Source of the DNA: Archangium violaceum
GTDB lineage: Bacteria > Myxococcota > Myxococcia > Myxococcales > Myxococcaceae
Length of the DNA: 64,000 bases
NCBI RefSeq assembly: GCF_016859125.1
Contig: NZ_CP069338.1
Span: 3,498,501 to 3,562,500, forward strand
Direction of reading: 5' to 3'
Made by a program: the position numbers and the translations under genes. This document shows positions 1 to 7,440 of the stretch, piece by piece. How positions within the stretch are numbered: position 1 is the stretch's first letter; the number at the start of each line of letters is the position of its first letter. The notes under the pieces are model-generated. The model did no database searches, had not been told where the DNA came from, and saw nothing but the letters and a program-made list of their open reading frames with translations.

Positions 1-125
1 GGGGTTCGCGGGGGTACGAGTGGTTCAGCGGCTCGCCACCGGCGCCGCACAACTTCACACGAGCACCGAGCTTCGAGCGCGAGGTGCACGACTACACCGT
101 TCCCGAGGCGCCCCGTGTCTACTGA
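1..125 (+). CDS. ctaD: Cytochrome c oxidase subunit I, C-terminal end (partial)
   Basis: The reading frame open from the window edge ends in a TGA at 123-125 and encodes the last 40 or so residues of a haem-copper oxidase subunit I. The visible tail contains YEWFSGSPPAPHNF, the family's typical C-terminal W..SPP..HNF signature on the cytoplasmic side. Subunit I holds haem a, haem a3 and CuB and carries out O2 reduction and proton pumping in the inner membrane. Its last codons overlap the GTG start of the subunit III gene by 11 bp, so the two are co-transcribed and probably translationally coupled. Only the tail is visible, so subtype is inferred from the following genes. Confidence 0.85.
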   Translation, partial: GSRGYEWFSGSPPAPHNFTRAPSFEREVHDYTVPEAPRVY

Positions 126-753
126 GACGTCCCCCTGGGAAGACCATTTCAGCGGTCCGGAGAACCAGAGCCACGCGGCGCAGCTCGGGATGTGGATATT
201 CCTGGGCTCGGAGGTGCTGCTCTTCACGAACCTGTTCGTGGGGTACGGGGTGTACCGGTACTACTACCCGGAGGTCTTCGCGGAGGCGAGCAGGCACCTG
301 AAGGCGGACTGGGCGCTGGTGCAGACGCTGCTGCTGGTGACGAGCAGCCTGATGGTGGTGCTGGCGGTGCACTACATCCGGCAGGGGCGGCAGTTCCTGA
401 CAGCGCTGGTGTTGCTGCTGGCGATCCTGATGGGAGTGGGGTTCCTGGGCATCAAGGGATGGGAGTACTGGGAGCACTGGAAGGAGGGAGCGCTGCCGGG
501 GGAGTACTACCACTTCGAGGAGATACCGGAGCAGGGAGGGTCGCTCTTCTACACGCTGTATTTCCTGCTCACGGGGCTGCATGCCATCCACATGCTGGTG
601 GCGTTGGGGCTATTGGGATGGCTGGCCTTCGGGGCCGTGGCGGGGAAGTACACGGCCGGGTACCACATCCCGGTGGAGGTAGGAGGGCTGTACTGGCACC
701 TGGTGGACGTCTTCTGGCTGTTCATCTACCCACTGCTGTACCTGGTGGAGTGA
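115..753 (+). CDS. ctaE: Cytochrome c oxidase subunit III
   Basis: A 212-residue integral membrane protein with five hydrophobic segments, close to the short bacterial form of subunit III. Recognisable family features are the N-terminal HAAQLGMWIFLGSEVLLF segment, the internal GLHAIHMLVALG helix and the C-terminal YWHLVDVFWLFIYPLLY helix. Subunit III stabilises the catalytic subunit I and its oxygen and proton channels in the inner membrane. The GTG start at 115 lies inside the end of ctaD and gives MSTETSPWEDHFSG, which matches the hydrophilic start expected before the first helix. It is followed after 11 bp by the subunit IV gene with AAGGAGGG as ribosome site, so ctaD-E-subunit IV form one operon. 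Confidence 0.93.
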   Translation: MSTETSPWEDHFSGPENQSHAAQLGMWIFLGSEVLLFTNLFVGYGVYRYYYPEVFAEASRHLKADWALVQTLLLVTSSLMVVLAVHYIRQGRQFLTALVLLLAILMGVGFLGIKGWEYWEHWKEGALPGEYYHFEEIPEQGGSLFYTLYFLLTGLHAIHMLVALGLLGWLAFGAVAGKYTAGYHIPVEVGGLYWHLVDVFWLFIYPLLYLVE

Positions 754-764
754 AGGAGGGAACC

Positions 765-1151
765 ATGGCGGAGGAGAAGAAGAAGTCCGCATGGGGGTAC
801 GTGGGGGTGTGGGCGGTGCTGGCGGTGCTGACGGTGCTGACGTGGGTATTGGGGACGAAGCTGAAGCTGGGGCCGATGGGCCTGCCGGTGGCACTGCTCA
901 TCGCGGTGGCGAAGACGGTGCTGGTGGCGATGTTCTTCATGCACCTGGTGGAGCAGCCCGGAGCGAGGCGGGTGGTGTTTCCGGTATCGGTGCTATTCCT
1001 GGCGTTGCTGATGGGAGGGACGCTCATTGATGCGATGACACGCATCCGGATGGCGAGGCCCGACGGCATCGAGGACGAGCTGGAGCCGAAGAGGCCGGCC
1101 TCGACGAGGACGGAGCCACCGGGCTCACCGAACCGCTGGATGGGCAATTGA
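765..1151 (+). CDS. Cytochrome c oxidase subunit IV, prokaryotic type
   Basis: A 128-residue protein with three hydrophobic helices after a charged start (MAEEKKKSAW). The motif AKTVLVAMFFMHLV in the second helix is diagnostic of the prokaryotic COX4/caa3 subunit IV family. The role is accessory: it packs against the subunit I/III core and helps assembly. The ATG at 765 has a strong AAGGAGGGAACC ribosome site and follows ctaE after 11 bp, making it the last gene of the oxidase operon. The C-terminal 30 residues (Pro, Glu and Arg rich) are longer than usual and have no recognisable domain. A strong hairpin follows at about 1,160. Confidence 0.85.
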   Translation: MAEEKKKSAWGYVGVWAVLAVLTVLTWVLGTKLKLGPMGLPVALLIAVAKTVLVAMFFMHLVEQPGARRVVFPVSVLFLALLMGGTLIDAMTRIRMARPDGIEDELEPKRPASTRTEPPGSPNRWMGN

Positions 1152-1156
1152 AGACC

Positions 1157-1193
1157 CACCCCTCTCCCTCTGGGAGAGGGACGGGGTGAGGGT
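1157..1193. repeat. REP-like inverted repeat after the oxidase operon
   Basis: The segment contains CTCTCCC, a three-base loop and GGGAGAG, extended outward by a CACCCC / GGGGTG partial match. This pyrimidine/purine palindrome is typical of interspersed REP-type elements of high-GC bacteria and could also terminate the oxidase operon, although no T-run follows it. Confidence 0.6.
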
Positions 1194-1230
1194 ATGGAGG
1201 GGACGCGGGTTCGATTCCCGCCGCCTCCAC
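1194..1230 (+). other. 3' end fragment of tmRNA (ssrA), probable attachment-site remnant
   Basis: The sequence GGGGACGCGGGTTCGATTC followed by CCGCCGCCTCCAC has a perfect T-arm (GCGGG, loop TTCGATT, CCCGC) and an acceptor 3' strand CGCCTCC with discriminator A, closely resembling the 3' end of bacterial tmRNA. The matching 5' half and the tag-peptide region are absent upstream, where the REP-like repeat and the oxidase operon lie instead. Integrases often use the ssrA 3' end as attB, so this is most likely one border of an integrated element. A tRNA 3' end is the alternative. Confidence 0.5.
1206..1224 (+). repeat. 19-bp direct repeat, left copy (T-arm core)
   Basis: CGGGTTCGATTCCCGCCGC here is identical to positions 4706-4724. 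It is the T-arm of the tmRNA-like fragment and is the size expected of an attachment-site core. The two copies bracket a 3.5-kb stretch with accessory content. Confidence 0.55.
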
Positions 1231-1237
1231 ACTGAGA

Positions 1238-1271
1238 AGCCCAGCAACTTCAAGGGGTTGCTGGGTTTTTC
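1238..1271 (+). terminator. Rho-independent terminator
   Basis: CCCAGCAAC and GTTGCTGGG form a perfect 9-bp stem around an 8-base loop and are followed by a run of five T. It lies directly after the tmRNA-like 3' end and is probably that gene's own terminator carried along with the fragment. Confidence 0.8.
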
Positions 1272-1422
1272 TTTGCCCTCGTTTTCCTCTATGTGCCCTC
1301 AGTGTGCCCCTTCGGCGCTTCTGGCCGGAGCGGCGTGGAGCTGGGGCACAGGCCGGTCGAGCTGCTGCACTGCGCTCGCGAGCATCTCGGGGGACAGGTG
1401 GGCGTAACGCTTTTTCGGGTCG

Positions 1423-1785
1423 GTGAGAGAGCAGCCGGGAAACGCGCTCGGGTTGGAGGAGAAGAAGAGCCGCAGCTACACGCTCAGCGACGAGACCCGC
1501 CCGGTGAGCGTGGCTGTGCGACTGGCCCTCAAGAACCCCGGTGCCGAGCCCTGGACGCTCGCGGGGGCGGCGCTGGTGGACAAGGCGGGGGAAGAGGTGG
1601 AGCTTTCCCGGTGGCAAGAGGCGCCCATTCCCGCGAATGGGGCCGGTGCCGTCGTGGTGGGCATCGAGGGGGAGCGCGCGCAGCTCGGCTGCCCCTGCAC
1701 ACTCAAGCTATGGGAAGCACATGGGCCACGCACCTTCACCCTCGGGAACGTCGAGTTCCCCGAGGGGAAAGCGAAGGGGCCCTGA
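1423..1785 (+). pseudogene. DUF2381-family protein, C-terminal fragment
   Basis: The 120-residue frame reads as the C-terminal third of the myxobacterial DUF2381 paralogous family, with VRLALKNPGAEPWTLAGA, LSRWQEAPIP, GCPCTLKLWEA and FTLGNVEFPEG in the expected order. Full members are exported proteins of about 280-300 residues with a signal peptide; here the N-terminal two thirds are missing and the frame starts abruptly next to the element border. The function of the family is unknown; members usually sit beside protein-kinase or effector genes. It reads toward the converging DUF5953 gene. Confidence 0.55.
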
Positions 1786-1813
1786 GCACGGCCACCGCGA
1801 GCCGCGCCGAGTC

Positions 1814-2569
1814 TCAAGAGGCTGCGCGCCCGCCAATCTCCGGGAAGCGCTCGTAGGCCCGTTTGAGCGCGTCCAGGTGGGCCGGGTTGTCCAGGTCGAG
1901 CGGCGCATCGGTGAGCTGTACAACCCACCCGCCCGACGCGGTACGCCGTGAGCGCGAGAGCAGGTCCGCATCGCGGGCGGGGTCTGGAAAGCCGATGGCA
2001 TCTGCGGCAGCGGCTGACCAGTAGTTCAGCCATCCGAGGTGATGTGGAATTGCTGGCGAGCGAATGTGCGAGGGAAGATTGAGCGCTGGGAGTCCCCGGG
2101 GCGGAGCATGCGGCTGATCCACCGAATGGCGAACCTGCTGCGCCATCTCCGCCGCAACTCCGTTCGGCAGCACGCGCCCCCAAAATGCGCACGCCCCTTC
2201 CGCCATTCCTTCCAGCACATTCGCTGCTGCCGTGATCGCGGGCTCGCCCAATGGCAGTTTTGCATGCACTTCAAACTGGTCCTGACCGCCTGCGCTAAAG
2301 AGTCCCGATCTTCCCATTCCCCAAACTGTCACGGGGTAACTCTCGTCCCCGTTGCACACAAGGGGGAATCCCCCGTCCTCAATGCTTTCTACGAGCCACG
2401 CGTCGCGCTGCGACAATGCGATGGGTCGCCCGCCTTCGGAGAGCCGCCACTCCAGGCGCAAGCCGGGGAGCGCCTTTTCCATTCCATGGACGCTATTGAG
2501 CGCGCGGCGGTCGTTGCCCAAAAGAGCAGGCGCGTAGACGATGAAAATGAGGGTCCTCCGCCTAGTCAT
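1814..2569 (-). CDS. DUF5953 family protein, putative immunity partner
   Basis: A 251-residue soluble protein without signal peptide. Recognisable family segments are IPHHLGWLNYWSAAAA, AIGFPDPARDADLL and GGWVVQLTDAPLDLDNP near the C-terminus. The ATG at 2569 overlaps the TGA of the upstream DUF6310 gene as ATGA, so translation is coupled and the two products are probably made in fixed ratio. No enzyme motif is visible. Because the upstream gene encodes a lipoprotein with a nuclease-like C-terminus, an immunity role in the cytoplasm is the simplest reading; that is inference from gene order and is not shown by the sequence. An in-frame ATG three codons upstream is the alternative start. Confidence 0.75.
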   Translation of the reverse strand: MTRRRTLIFIVYAPALLGNDRRALNSVHGMEKALPGLRLEWRLSEGGRPIALSQRDAWLVESIEDGGFPLVCNGDESYPVTVWGMGRSGLFSAGGQDQFEVHAKLPLGEPAITAAANVLEGMAEGACAFWGRVLPNGVAAEMAQQVRHSVDQPHAPPRGLPALNLPSHIRSPAIPHHLGWLNYWSAAAADAIGFPDPARDADLLSRSRRTASGGWVVQLTDAPLDLDNPAHLDALKRAYERFPEIGGRAAS

Positions 2570-3492
2570 CGTTTGCACCCCGTGACAACAACATTGAGAT
2601 TAAGATCCTCATCGAGCAGCGCGTCTTTGTGCGCTTGGGTGCTCACCCCAACGACATAACCATATCCACATATCGCCGCAGCTTCTCGCTGCTTTTCTAT
2701 TTGTATCATTTCCCTCTTGATTTCCTTGTCTTGAATGAAGTCAGGGTATGCATCAAATCGATGGGTCTTGATCTCCCACAGCACACGCACGCCGACTTGC
2801 AGCGCATCGAAGCTCACGCCGCCCACGCGCACATCCATTCCGGGATAGCGGTTAGGCGGAAACTGATCGGCGCACTTGTTGTGCGCGTAATCCTCGCCCG
2901 CGTGCGGTTCCGGGATGGGCTCGCACTTGTTGCGATCTCGCTCCGAGGTTTCGGGTGGCTCCACGGGAGGGAAATCCGGCCCTTTTGGCTCCGGCTTGGG
3001 CCTTTTTTTCGGCGAGGGTTTCTGCGGGGCGGGCGCTGTTTCAGGCACGGGCCGCGTTTCAGGCGCGGGCCTTACTTGGACCTGGGGACGGCCCCTCTTC
3101 TCCGCGTAGGTATCCAACGCCTCTTTGATGGCAAAGCCCACCACCACCACGCCCGCGACGATCACCGCTCCCACGATGATCTCCGGCGCCGCCAAGACGC
3201 ACAGCCCGACGCCCACTGCCGCACCTGCGGAGGCGACGGCGCATCTGCCTGTGATGTCCCGAAACCGAACCCGGTCATGGTCGAGGGCATAAAAGCACCG
3301 CTCCGCCAGCACAGGCCAGGTCTCAGAAGCTTCGCGGACAGCGCACCTGCCCCCGTCCGTCCAGGGCAGCGTCGCCGCTCGCTGGAGGTTGGCGATCCTC
3401 GGGTCGCGGGCCGCTGGCTGTTTTGGGCTTGGGGGTGTCGTCGTACAGGCTGAGAGAAAGAGCAGAAGTGCGAAGCACGCTCGGAGACGCAT
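2566..3492 (-). CDS. DUF6310 lipoprotein with nuclease-like C-terminus, candidate toxin
   Basis: A 308-residue protein. Residues 1-16 form a lipoprotein signal (ALLLFLSAC lipobox), residues about 85-125 a hydrophobic Gly/Ala/Val stretch like a membrane-inserting segment, residues about 130-175 a Pro/Lys-rich linker, and the rest a compact domain with FDALQVGVRVLWEIKTH. The spacing of D, E and K in that stretch (FDA then WEIK) fits a PD-(D/E)xK restriction-type nuclease core. Signal, membrane segment, disordered linker and C-terminal nuclease fold is the layout of polymorphic toxins, and the product of the overlapping downstream gene would be its immunity protein. The GGGAGGA ribosome site lies 8 nt before the ATG. 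Activity is inferred. Confidence 0.7.
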   Translation of the reverse strand: MRLRACFALLLFLSACTTTPPSPKQPAARDPRIANLQRAATLPWTDGGRCAVREASETWPVLAERCFYALDHDRVRFRDITGRCAVASAGAAVGVGLCVLAAPEIIVGAVIVAGVVVVGFAIKEALDTYAEKRGRPQVQVRPAPETRPVPETAPAPQKPSPKKRPKPEPKGPDFPPVEPPETSERDRNKCEPIPEPHAGEDYAHNKCADQFPPNRYPGMDVRVGGVSFDALQVGVRVLWEIKTHRFDAYPDFIQDKEIKREMIQIEKQREAAAICGYGYVVGVSTQAHKDALLDEDLNLNVVVTGCKR

Positions 3493-4285
3493 GGCCGGGT
3501 CCTCCCTTGGAGCTAGGACCTAGAGGGTCCTGGTGGGGCCGGTCGGAGTATGACAACGCGCCCCGACAGCCACGAGCGAGCGCGCCGGGGGCACGGCACG
3601 GGGCCAGGGTGCCGCAGCCGCAGCTCGGGCCAGGGCGAGCGCCAACTCAGCGCTTAGCTCATTCTCGGGCGTGGTGCAGGCAACAGGGCGCTAGGTTGCA
3701 CGCCCCCGTCTCCCCGGGCCGGTGGAACGGTGAGGCGCGCACCTGGACCGCGCTAGGGGGCTCCAGCGGGGCGGCTGCTTCGGCTCAAGGCTGGTGGAGG
3801 GGAGCGGCGCACGGCAGCCGCAGCTCGGGCTTGTGGAGGGCTCCAGCGGGGCGGCTGCTGGGGCTCGGGAGGGGTTGACGGGAACGGCACACGGCAGCCG
3901 CATCTCGGTGCTGTGGAGGGCTCCAGGGCGGTAACGGTGCCAGCCGGGCGCGCTCTCACGAACAGTGCCGGGACAGGCGACCGCTTGCCCGTAGCCGGGG
4001 GATACCGGGCATCCAGGCCGCTCGCGCCTCAAGTAGCGTCCCCGTCATCGCTCCGGTCGAGCCCGCAGAGCCGTCAAGCCGATGCCCCCTGCCGCAGCAG
4101 CTCCGGCACAAGCCCCCGGTGGCTGGGGAGCGATCTGCACGTTCAGGAGGGCCCCATCAGAGGGAGCGCTTCCGCCCGGCTCACGGACCCACGCGCGCGG
4201 TGATAGACTCACCTGCACGCACCTGCCGGACGATGGAGCGGTTCTATCTACCGCACGTCCGGCGGACACAAAACGGAGACTGCGA
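3493..4285. other. Non-coding GC-rich stretch
   Basis: Between the DUF6310 start and the small gene at 4286 there is no frame with coding character. The notable content is the 80-bp tandem repeat described separately and several scattered GCAGCCGCAGCTCGGG words upstream of it (near 3610). Confidence 0.5.
3761..3930. repeat. 80-bp tandem repeat, two units plus a partial third
   Basis: CTCCAGCGGGGCGGCTGCT starts at 3761 and again at 3841, and CTCCAGGGCGG at 3921, a period of exactly 80 bp. Units also share ACGGCAGCCGCA followed by a TGTGGAGGG word. Units 1 and 2 differ mainly in their middle 25 bp. There are no spacers of constant size, so it is not a CRISPR array. Confidence 0.8.
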
Positions 4286-4543
4286 ATGACACGACCGACA
4301 CTCCCCAGCATCGAGTCGCTTGACCTGGACACCTTGATGGCTCAAGCCGAGCGGATCGCTGTTGAACGTTACGACGGGCACTTCACCTTGATGCGGTTCA
4401 CCACCGGGTGGAAGTGCATGCACGGCACGCCTAACGTGGATGAGGATGGTCGGATCGAGGTATCCGCGCTGCCGACGTTCGGGTCGGCGCGTGAGGCACT
4501 GGCCTCGTTCATCTGCGCCGACAAAGTCTCGGCCGCCAGTTGA
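4286..4543 (+). CDS. Small hypothetical protein inside the candidate island
   Basis: An 85-residue acidic protein starting MTRPTLPSIESLDLD, with a central segment RYDGHFTLMRFTTGWK followed by GSAREALASFI. No signal peptide or membrane segment is visible and I do not recognise the family with certainty; short proteins of this type (a beta-rich core followed by a SAREALA-like helix) occur in actinophage and myxophage-like islands. The ATG at 4286 has GGAG eight bases upstream. A longer frame starts at 4082, but its first 68 residues are Pro/Arg-rich and look non-coding. The position beside the right border of the candidate element fits a mobile origin. Confidence 0.6.
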   Translation: MTRPTLPSIESLDLDTLMAQAERIAVERYDGHFTLMRFTTGWKCMHGTPNVDEDGRIEVSALPTFGSAREALASFICADKVSAAS

Positions 4544-4705
4544 CCCTATGCGCCCGTCGTGTGCCCCCAATGTGCCCCTCCAGCGGGGAATGGGGGCGGA
4601 AACGAGGGCACAGGGTGGGATGGGACGGGATGACGAACCCGAGGAGAATCAAGGCGATAGCGGGTAACAGCGCGTCCTGCTTAGGGTTTTCCATCGCCTC
4701 GTTCA

Positions 4706-4724
4706 CGGGTTCGATTCCCGCCGC
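4706..4724 (+). repeat. 19-bp direct repeat, right copy (T-arm core)
   Basis: Identical to 1206-1224. Here the flanks differ (A before, TGAGTC after), so only the core is shared and no complete tRNA or tmRNA can be folded around it. Confidence 0.55.
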
Positions 4725-4944
4725 TGAGTCATGCCAACTCGCAAATCTCGCACCGGCTCCCGCTGTTGAATCTGTGGTCGCCCGTCACAGGCTCTCGACC
4801 ATGTGCGCCCTCGAGCCAAGTGCGGATCGGATGCTCCCGAAAACCTCCTTCCCATCCGCACGGTGTGCAATTCCTCGAAGGGGGCACAGTGGCTGGGTGA
4901 AGAAGGGCTTGAGGCGTTGCAACAGCACGTGTCATGCGCGCCTC

Positions 4945-5100
4945 GGCGGAGTGCTCTCGGACGAAGTTCAGCGATACAAAGGCCAGTTGGAGAATCTGTT
5001 CTCCCCTGCGGAACAGGCCACCCTCCTGCGGTGGGTCACTCGATTACTCGGCGACCAACGGGAACTCGAGAATCGCAGCCGCGAATATAAGACGCGTGTG
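4945..5100 (+). pseudogene. Possible MarR-type regulator, C-terminal fragment
   Basis: The frame through GGVLSDEVQRYKGQLENLF, SPAEQATLLRWVTRLLGD and ELENRSRE has the amphipathic helix pattern of the C-terminal dimerisation arm of MarR regulators (LSPEEQ..LLRLL.RL). No start or DNA-binding helix is upstream. It is a weak call made on composition and motif shape; the gene on the other strand begins its 3' end just beyond. The remaining 200 bp back to 4725 show nothing recognisable. Confidence 0.25.
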
Positions 5101-5133
5101 ATGATCGCAGGCACCCGCCCCGGTAGATTCAAG

Positions 5134-6045
5134 CTAATCGAGGAAGCGTCGCTCCCAACGGCGCAGGGTCTCAGGCGGGAAGTCGAGCCCGAAGTTGCTC
5201 TCCTCATGATAGAGCCAGGGCTCCAGGACGCGCGCCAACTCCTGGTAGGAGGGAAGCGTGTGGCCCTGTTCGGTGTCTCCCGTTTCTGGGCAGGGGCCGA
5301 GAGTGACGACGGCGCGCTCTCCTTCCATCTGCTGGACGGTGGTGCCCGGCGAGGACAGGCGCGAGTGCAGGCCGACCACGCCGCCCAGCTCGCCCAGCAC
5401 GGGCTGGCCCAGGAAGGTGAGCCAGGAGGGCCCGCGCACCCGCGTGCCGAGGTGCCACGACAGCCAGCTCGGATTGGGGATATCCATGCCCGGGTAGCGG
5501 AAGCAGCGCTCGCGGATTTCCCGTAGGACACCGATTGCGTCCGCCTCACCGTTGAATGAGAGACCCGCCTGCCCGAAACAGAAGGGCAGAGGGGCGGCCA
5601 GTTCCAGTGCCAGCTCACGCACCCGGTCCGGGCCGTGCTCCTCCAGGTACTCGGTGGGAAGCCAGAAGCTCACCGCGCATGACGCGTCCGGCTCGTCCTC
5701 CAGGGAGGGGTCGCCCAACGGTTTACCGGAGTAGTCGAAGCAGTACCGCTGCTCACCGGGAGCTGTGTCGAGCAGGCGGATGAGGGGCCATGGCTCCTCG
5801 AGCAGTTCACGCTGGATGCGCTTCCACCCGGCGTCATCGAGCTCCTGTGGACTTCCCTCCTCATCTACGTACCGGCCGAGTGCTCCCGGCCCTAACGCGT
5901 GCATATAGGCCTCCAGTGAGTGGAGGACTCCTCGTGCTATCTCCTGATGGGCACGGCGGATGTAGAAACACAGGTTCAGGCCCTCACGAAGCAAGAGGTA
6001 CCCGTTCGGTGCGGAGATCCGAATGCGGGGGTAGTGCTCGCTCAT
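5134..6045 (-). CDS. TsiV/DUF3396-type immunity protein
   Basis: A 303-residue soluble protein starting MSEHYPRIRISAPNGYLLLR. Family features are CFYIRRAHQEIARGVLHSL near residue 30, SFWLPTEYLEEHGP mid-protein, the FCFGQAGLSFNG segment and the CFRYPGMDIPNPSWLSWHLG block, which characterise DUF3396, described as immunity proteins for VRR-NUC effectors. The ATG overlaps the TGA of the upstream nuclease gene as ATGA, so production is coupled. The expected role is to bind and neutralise the cognate nuclease in the cytoplasm. The partner match (a DUF3396 protein beside a PD-(D/E)xK protein) strongly supports the call. No export signal is visible. Confidence 0.85.
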   Translation of the reverse strand: MSEHYPRIRISAPNGYLLLREGLNLCFYIRRAHQEIARGVLHSLEAYMHALGPGALGRYVDEEGSPQELDDAGWKRIQRELLEEPWPLIRLLDTAPGEQRYCFDYSGKPLGDPSLEDEPDASCAVSFWLPTEYLEEHGPDRVRELALELAAPLPFCFGQAGLSFNGEADAIGVLREIRERCFRYPGMDIPNPSWLSWHLGTRVRGPSWLTFLGQPVLGELGGVVGLHSRLSSPGTTVQQMEGERAVVTLGPCPETGDTEQGHTLPSYQELARVLEPWLYHEESNFGLDFPPETLRRWERRFLD

Positions 6046-6881
6046 GGTGTGACTCCCAGCCAGGGGCGGATCTTGAGCGGTCGAACACCCAGGACTTCCT
6101 GATACACGTCGTTCTGCCAGCGGCCTGCATGAGGTCCTTGGGTGTATCGACACCAATCAGCGCTGTCACTTCCCACGCATGGGAATTTGTAGTCATAAGC
6201 AGCGAGGGGCATAAGCGGATCGCCCGAGTGGATGACGATGTCTGGCTTGATCGTGCCTCGCAACTCGCTGTAGCACCCCTCCTCCTGCAGAGCGGCCTCC
6301 TTCTCTGGGCTGATCAGCTCTCGCTGCCGGGTCTGCTTGTTGTAACGATAACGAGGCTCCCGGCTGAAGCCGCCTGGACGCAGCGCACCCAACTCCAGCT
6401 CGGCACATTCGAGCGCGACCCTGTGCATCTCCTCGCCGAGGAACATGGCTCGCGTCCTGATCCTGCCCCCGAACTCCTTCTTCTCGCGGCATTCCTCCGG
6501 GGTGGGGCTTCTGCCTCCCATCTGCTCGCGGAGCACCTTCTCTCGAGCCATGTTGGCGCACTCCACCAGTTTCTGCTCGATGGCGTTCTTGTGCGCTTCA
6601 TTCAGCACGACCGCAACCGCGGCGGCGGAGGCTCCCCGCTCAGCCAGATGTTGTGCCGCCTGCGGTACGACGGTCTCCTCTCCTGCCATGCGAGCGCACA
6701 GAGCCGGTTGGGTCCGGCAGGAACTCGATGCCGAGTCGAAGGACTGCGCGTAGTGGCCCGGTGCCCCTCCGCGACGCACGACTCCGGCCTGGCAGGCCAT
6801 GAGGAGCACACTGAGCGGCAGAGCTCCACACCTCAGCCGGAACGCAGGCCCGTCTCGTCGTGTGCATGAGAGAGGACTCAT
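6042..6881 (-). CDS. Lipoprotein nuclease toxin, VRR-NUC-like
   Basis: A 279-residue protein from the ATG at 6881 (AGGG four bases upstream). The N-terminus has a basic start and the hydrophobic LPLSVLLMAC lipobox, predicting an outer-membrane lipoprotein. After an alpha-helical middle rich in Glu and Arg, the C-terminus holds IKPDIVIH and AYDYKFPC, the D and D-x-K of a PD-(D/E)xK nuclease, followed by GRWQNDVYQEVLG. This pattern and the DUF3396 partner point to the VRR-NUC group. Lipid anchor plus nuclease resembles the SitA toxins exchanged between myxobacterial cells; a type VI route is the alternative. A longer start at 7013 would add a Pro-rich leader before the signal and is less likely. 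Confidence 0.75.
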   Translation of the reverse strand: MSPLSCTRRDGPAFRLRCGALPLSVLLMACQAGVVRRGGAPGHYAQSFDSASSSCRTQPALCARMAGEETVVPQAAQHLAERGASAAAVAVVLNEAHKNAIEQKLVECANMAREKVLREQMGGRSPTPEECREKKEFGGRIRTRAMFLGEEMHRVALECAELELGALRPGGFSREPRYRYNKQTRQRELISPEKEAALQEEGCYSELRGTIKPDIVIHSGDPLMPLAAYDYKFPCVGSDSADWCRYTQGPHAGRWQNDVYQEVLGVRPLKIRPWLGVTP

Positions 6882-7030
6882 GTGCCCTATGATGGATGGC
6901 GGGGAGGCAGCCGGGGCGGGATGTGGGGGGGCAGCGTTTGATTTTCGCCATTCTGGGCGCGGCAGAGGGAAGAAAGAAGCGGCTTCCGTTTCGCCGGCAT
7001 CCCCATGGGTCATGAGTTGCCGCGCTCGAC

Positions 7031-7440
7031 GTGCCGGGGCAATGGGGAGTCAAGGACAGCTTCGCGACGCTCGACCTCACCCCGAGAGGCTTCACGGAGC
7101 TGTTCGCCGCGCGGTGGATCACTCTCTCCCAGGCGGCACCTGTGGCTGCGCCCGCCAGCGGACTCCGTTGGCTCCCGATTCGGGACAAGAGCTCGCTCGC
7201 CGCATGGGAAGCCGCCTGGCGCGGCTCCTCGGGTAGTCACCAATCCAAGCAGGGACACACCCTCTTCCGCCCCGCGCTGCTGGACGACGCGAACATCCAG
7301 TTCTTCGCCGCTTACGACAACGAAGCCCTCGTCGCCGGCGCCATTGCCTACCGGGCCGCGGGGGTCGTGAGCCTGTCGAACACGTTTTTCGTGGAACCTT
7401 CCGCGGAAGCCCTTCCCTTCATCGGTTGGGTGTCCGAGCT
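7031..7440 (+). pseudogene. GNAT-type acetyltransferase fragment
   Basis: The frame encodes GVKDSFATLDLTPRGFTEL, LRWLPIRDKSSLAAWEAAW, IQFFAAYDNEALVAGAIAY and VVSLSNTFFVE, which reads as the N-terminal and central strands of a GNAT-like protein. It lacks a convincing start and runs at about 7,440 directly into a different coding remnant in another frame, so the acetyl-CoA-binding half is lost. Probably a deletion fusion. Confidence 0.45.

Larger units (their letters stand above)
1206..4724. mobile_element. Candidate integrated-element remnant flanked by T-arm direct repeats
   Basis: The stretch lies between two identical 19-bp T-arm sequences. Just inside each border are clustered TGTGCCC words (ATGTGCCCTCAGTGTGCCCC near 1291, and GTGTGCCCCCAATGTGCCCC near 4560), which resemble integrase arm-binding sites, and a TGCCCTCGTTT word near 1275 recurs in inverted orientation near 4603. 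Cargo is a DUF2381 fragment, the DUF6310/DUF5953 toxin-immunity-like pair, an 80-bp tandem repeat and a short phage-like gene. No integrase gene is present, so it would be a decayed or trans-mobilised island. The borders are inferred, not proven. Confidence 0.4.

Noticed and set aside
1194-1230. A complete tRNA gene
   Set aside because: Only the T-arm and acceptor 3' strand can be folded; no D-arm, anticodon arm or 5' acceptor strand lies upstream.
3761-3930. CRISPR array
   Set aside because: Units are contiguous 80-bp tandem copies without distinct short repeats and unique spacers, and no cas genes are present.
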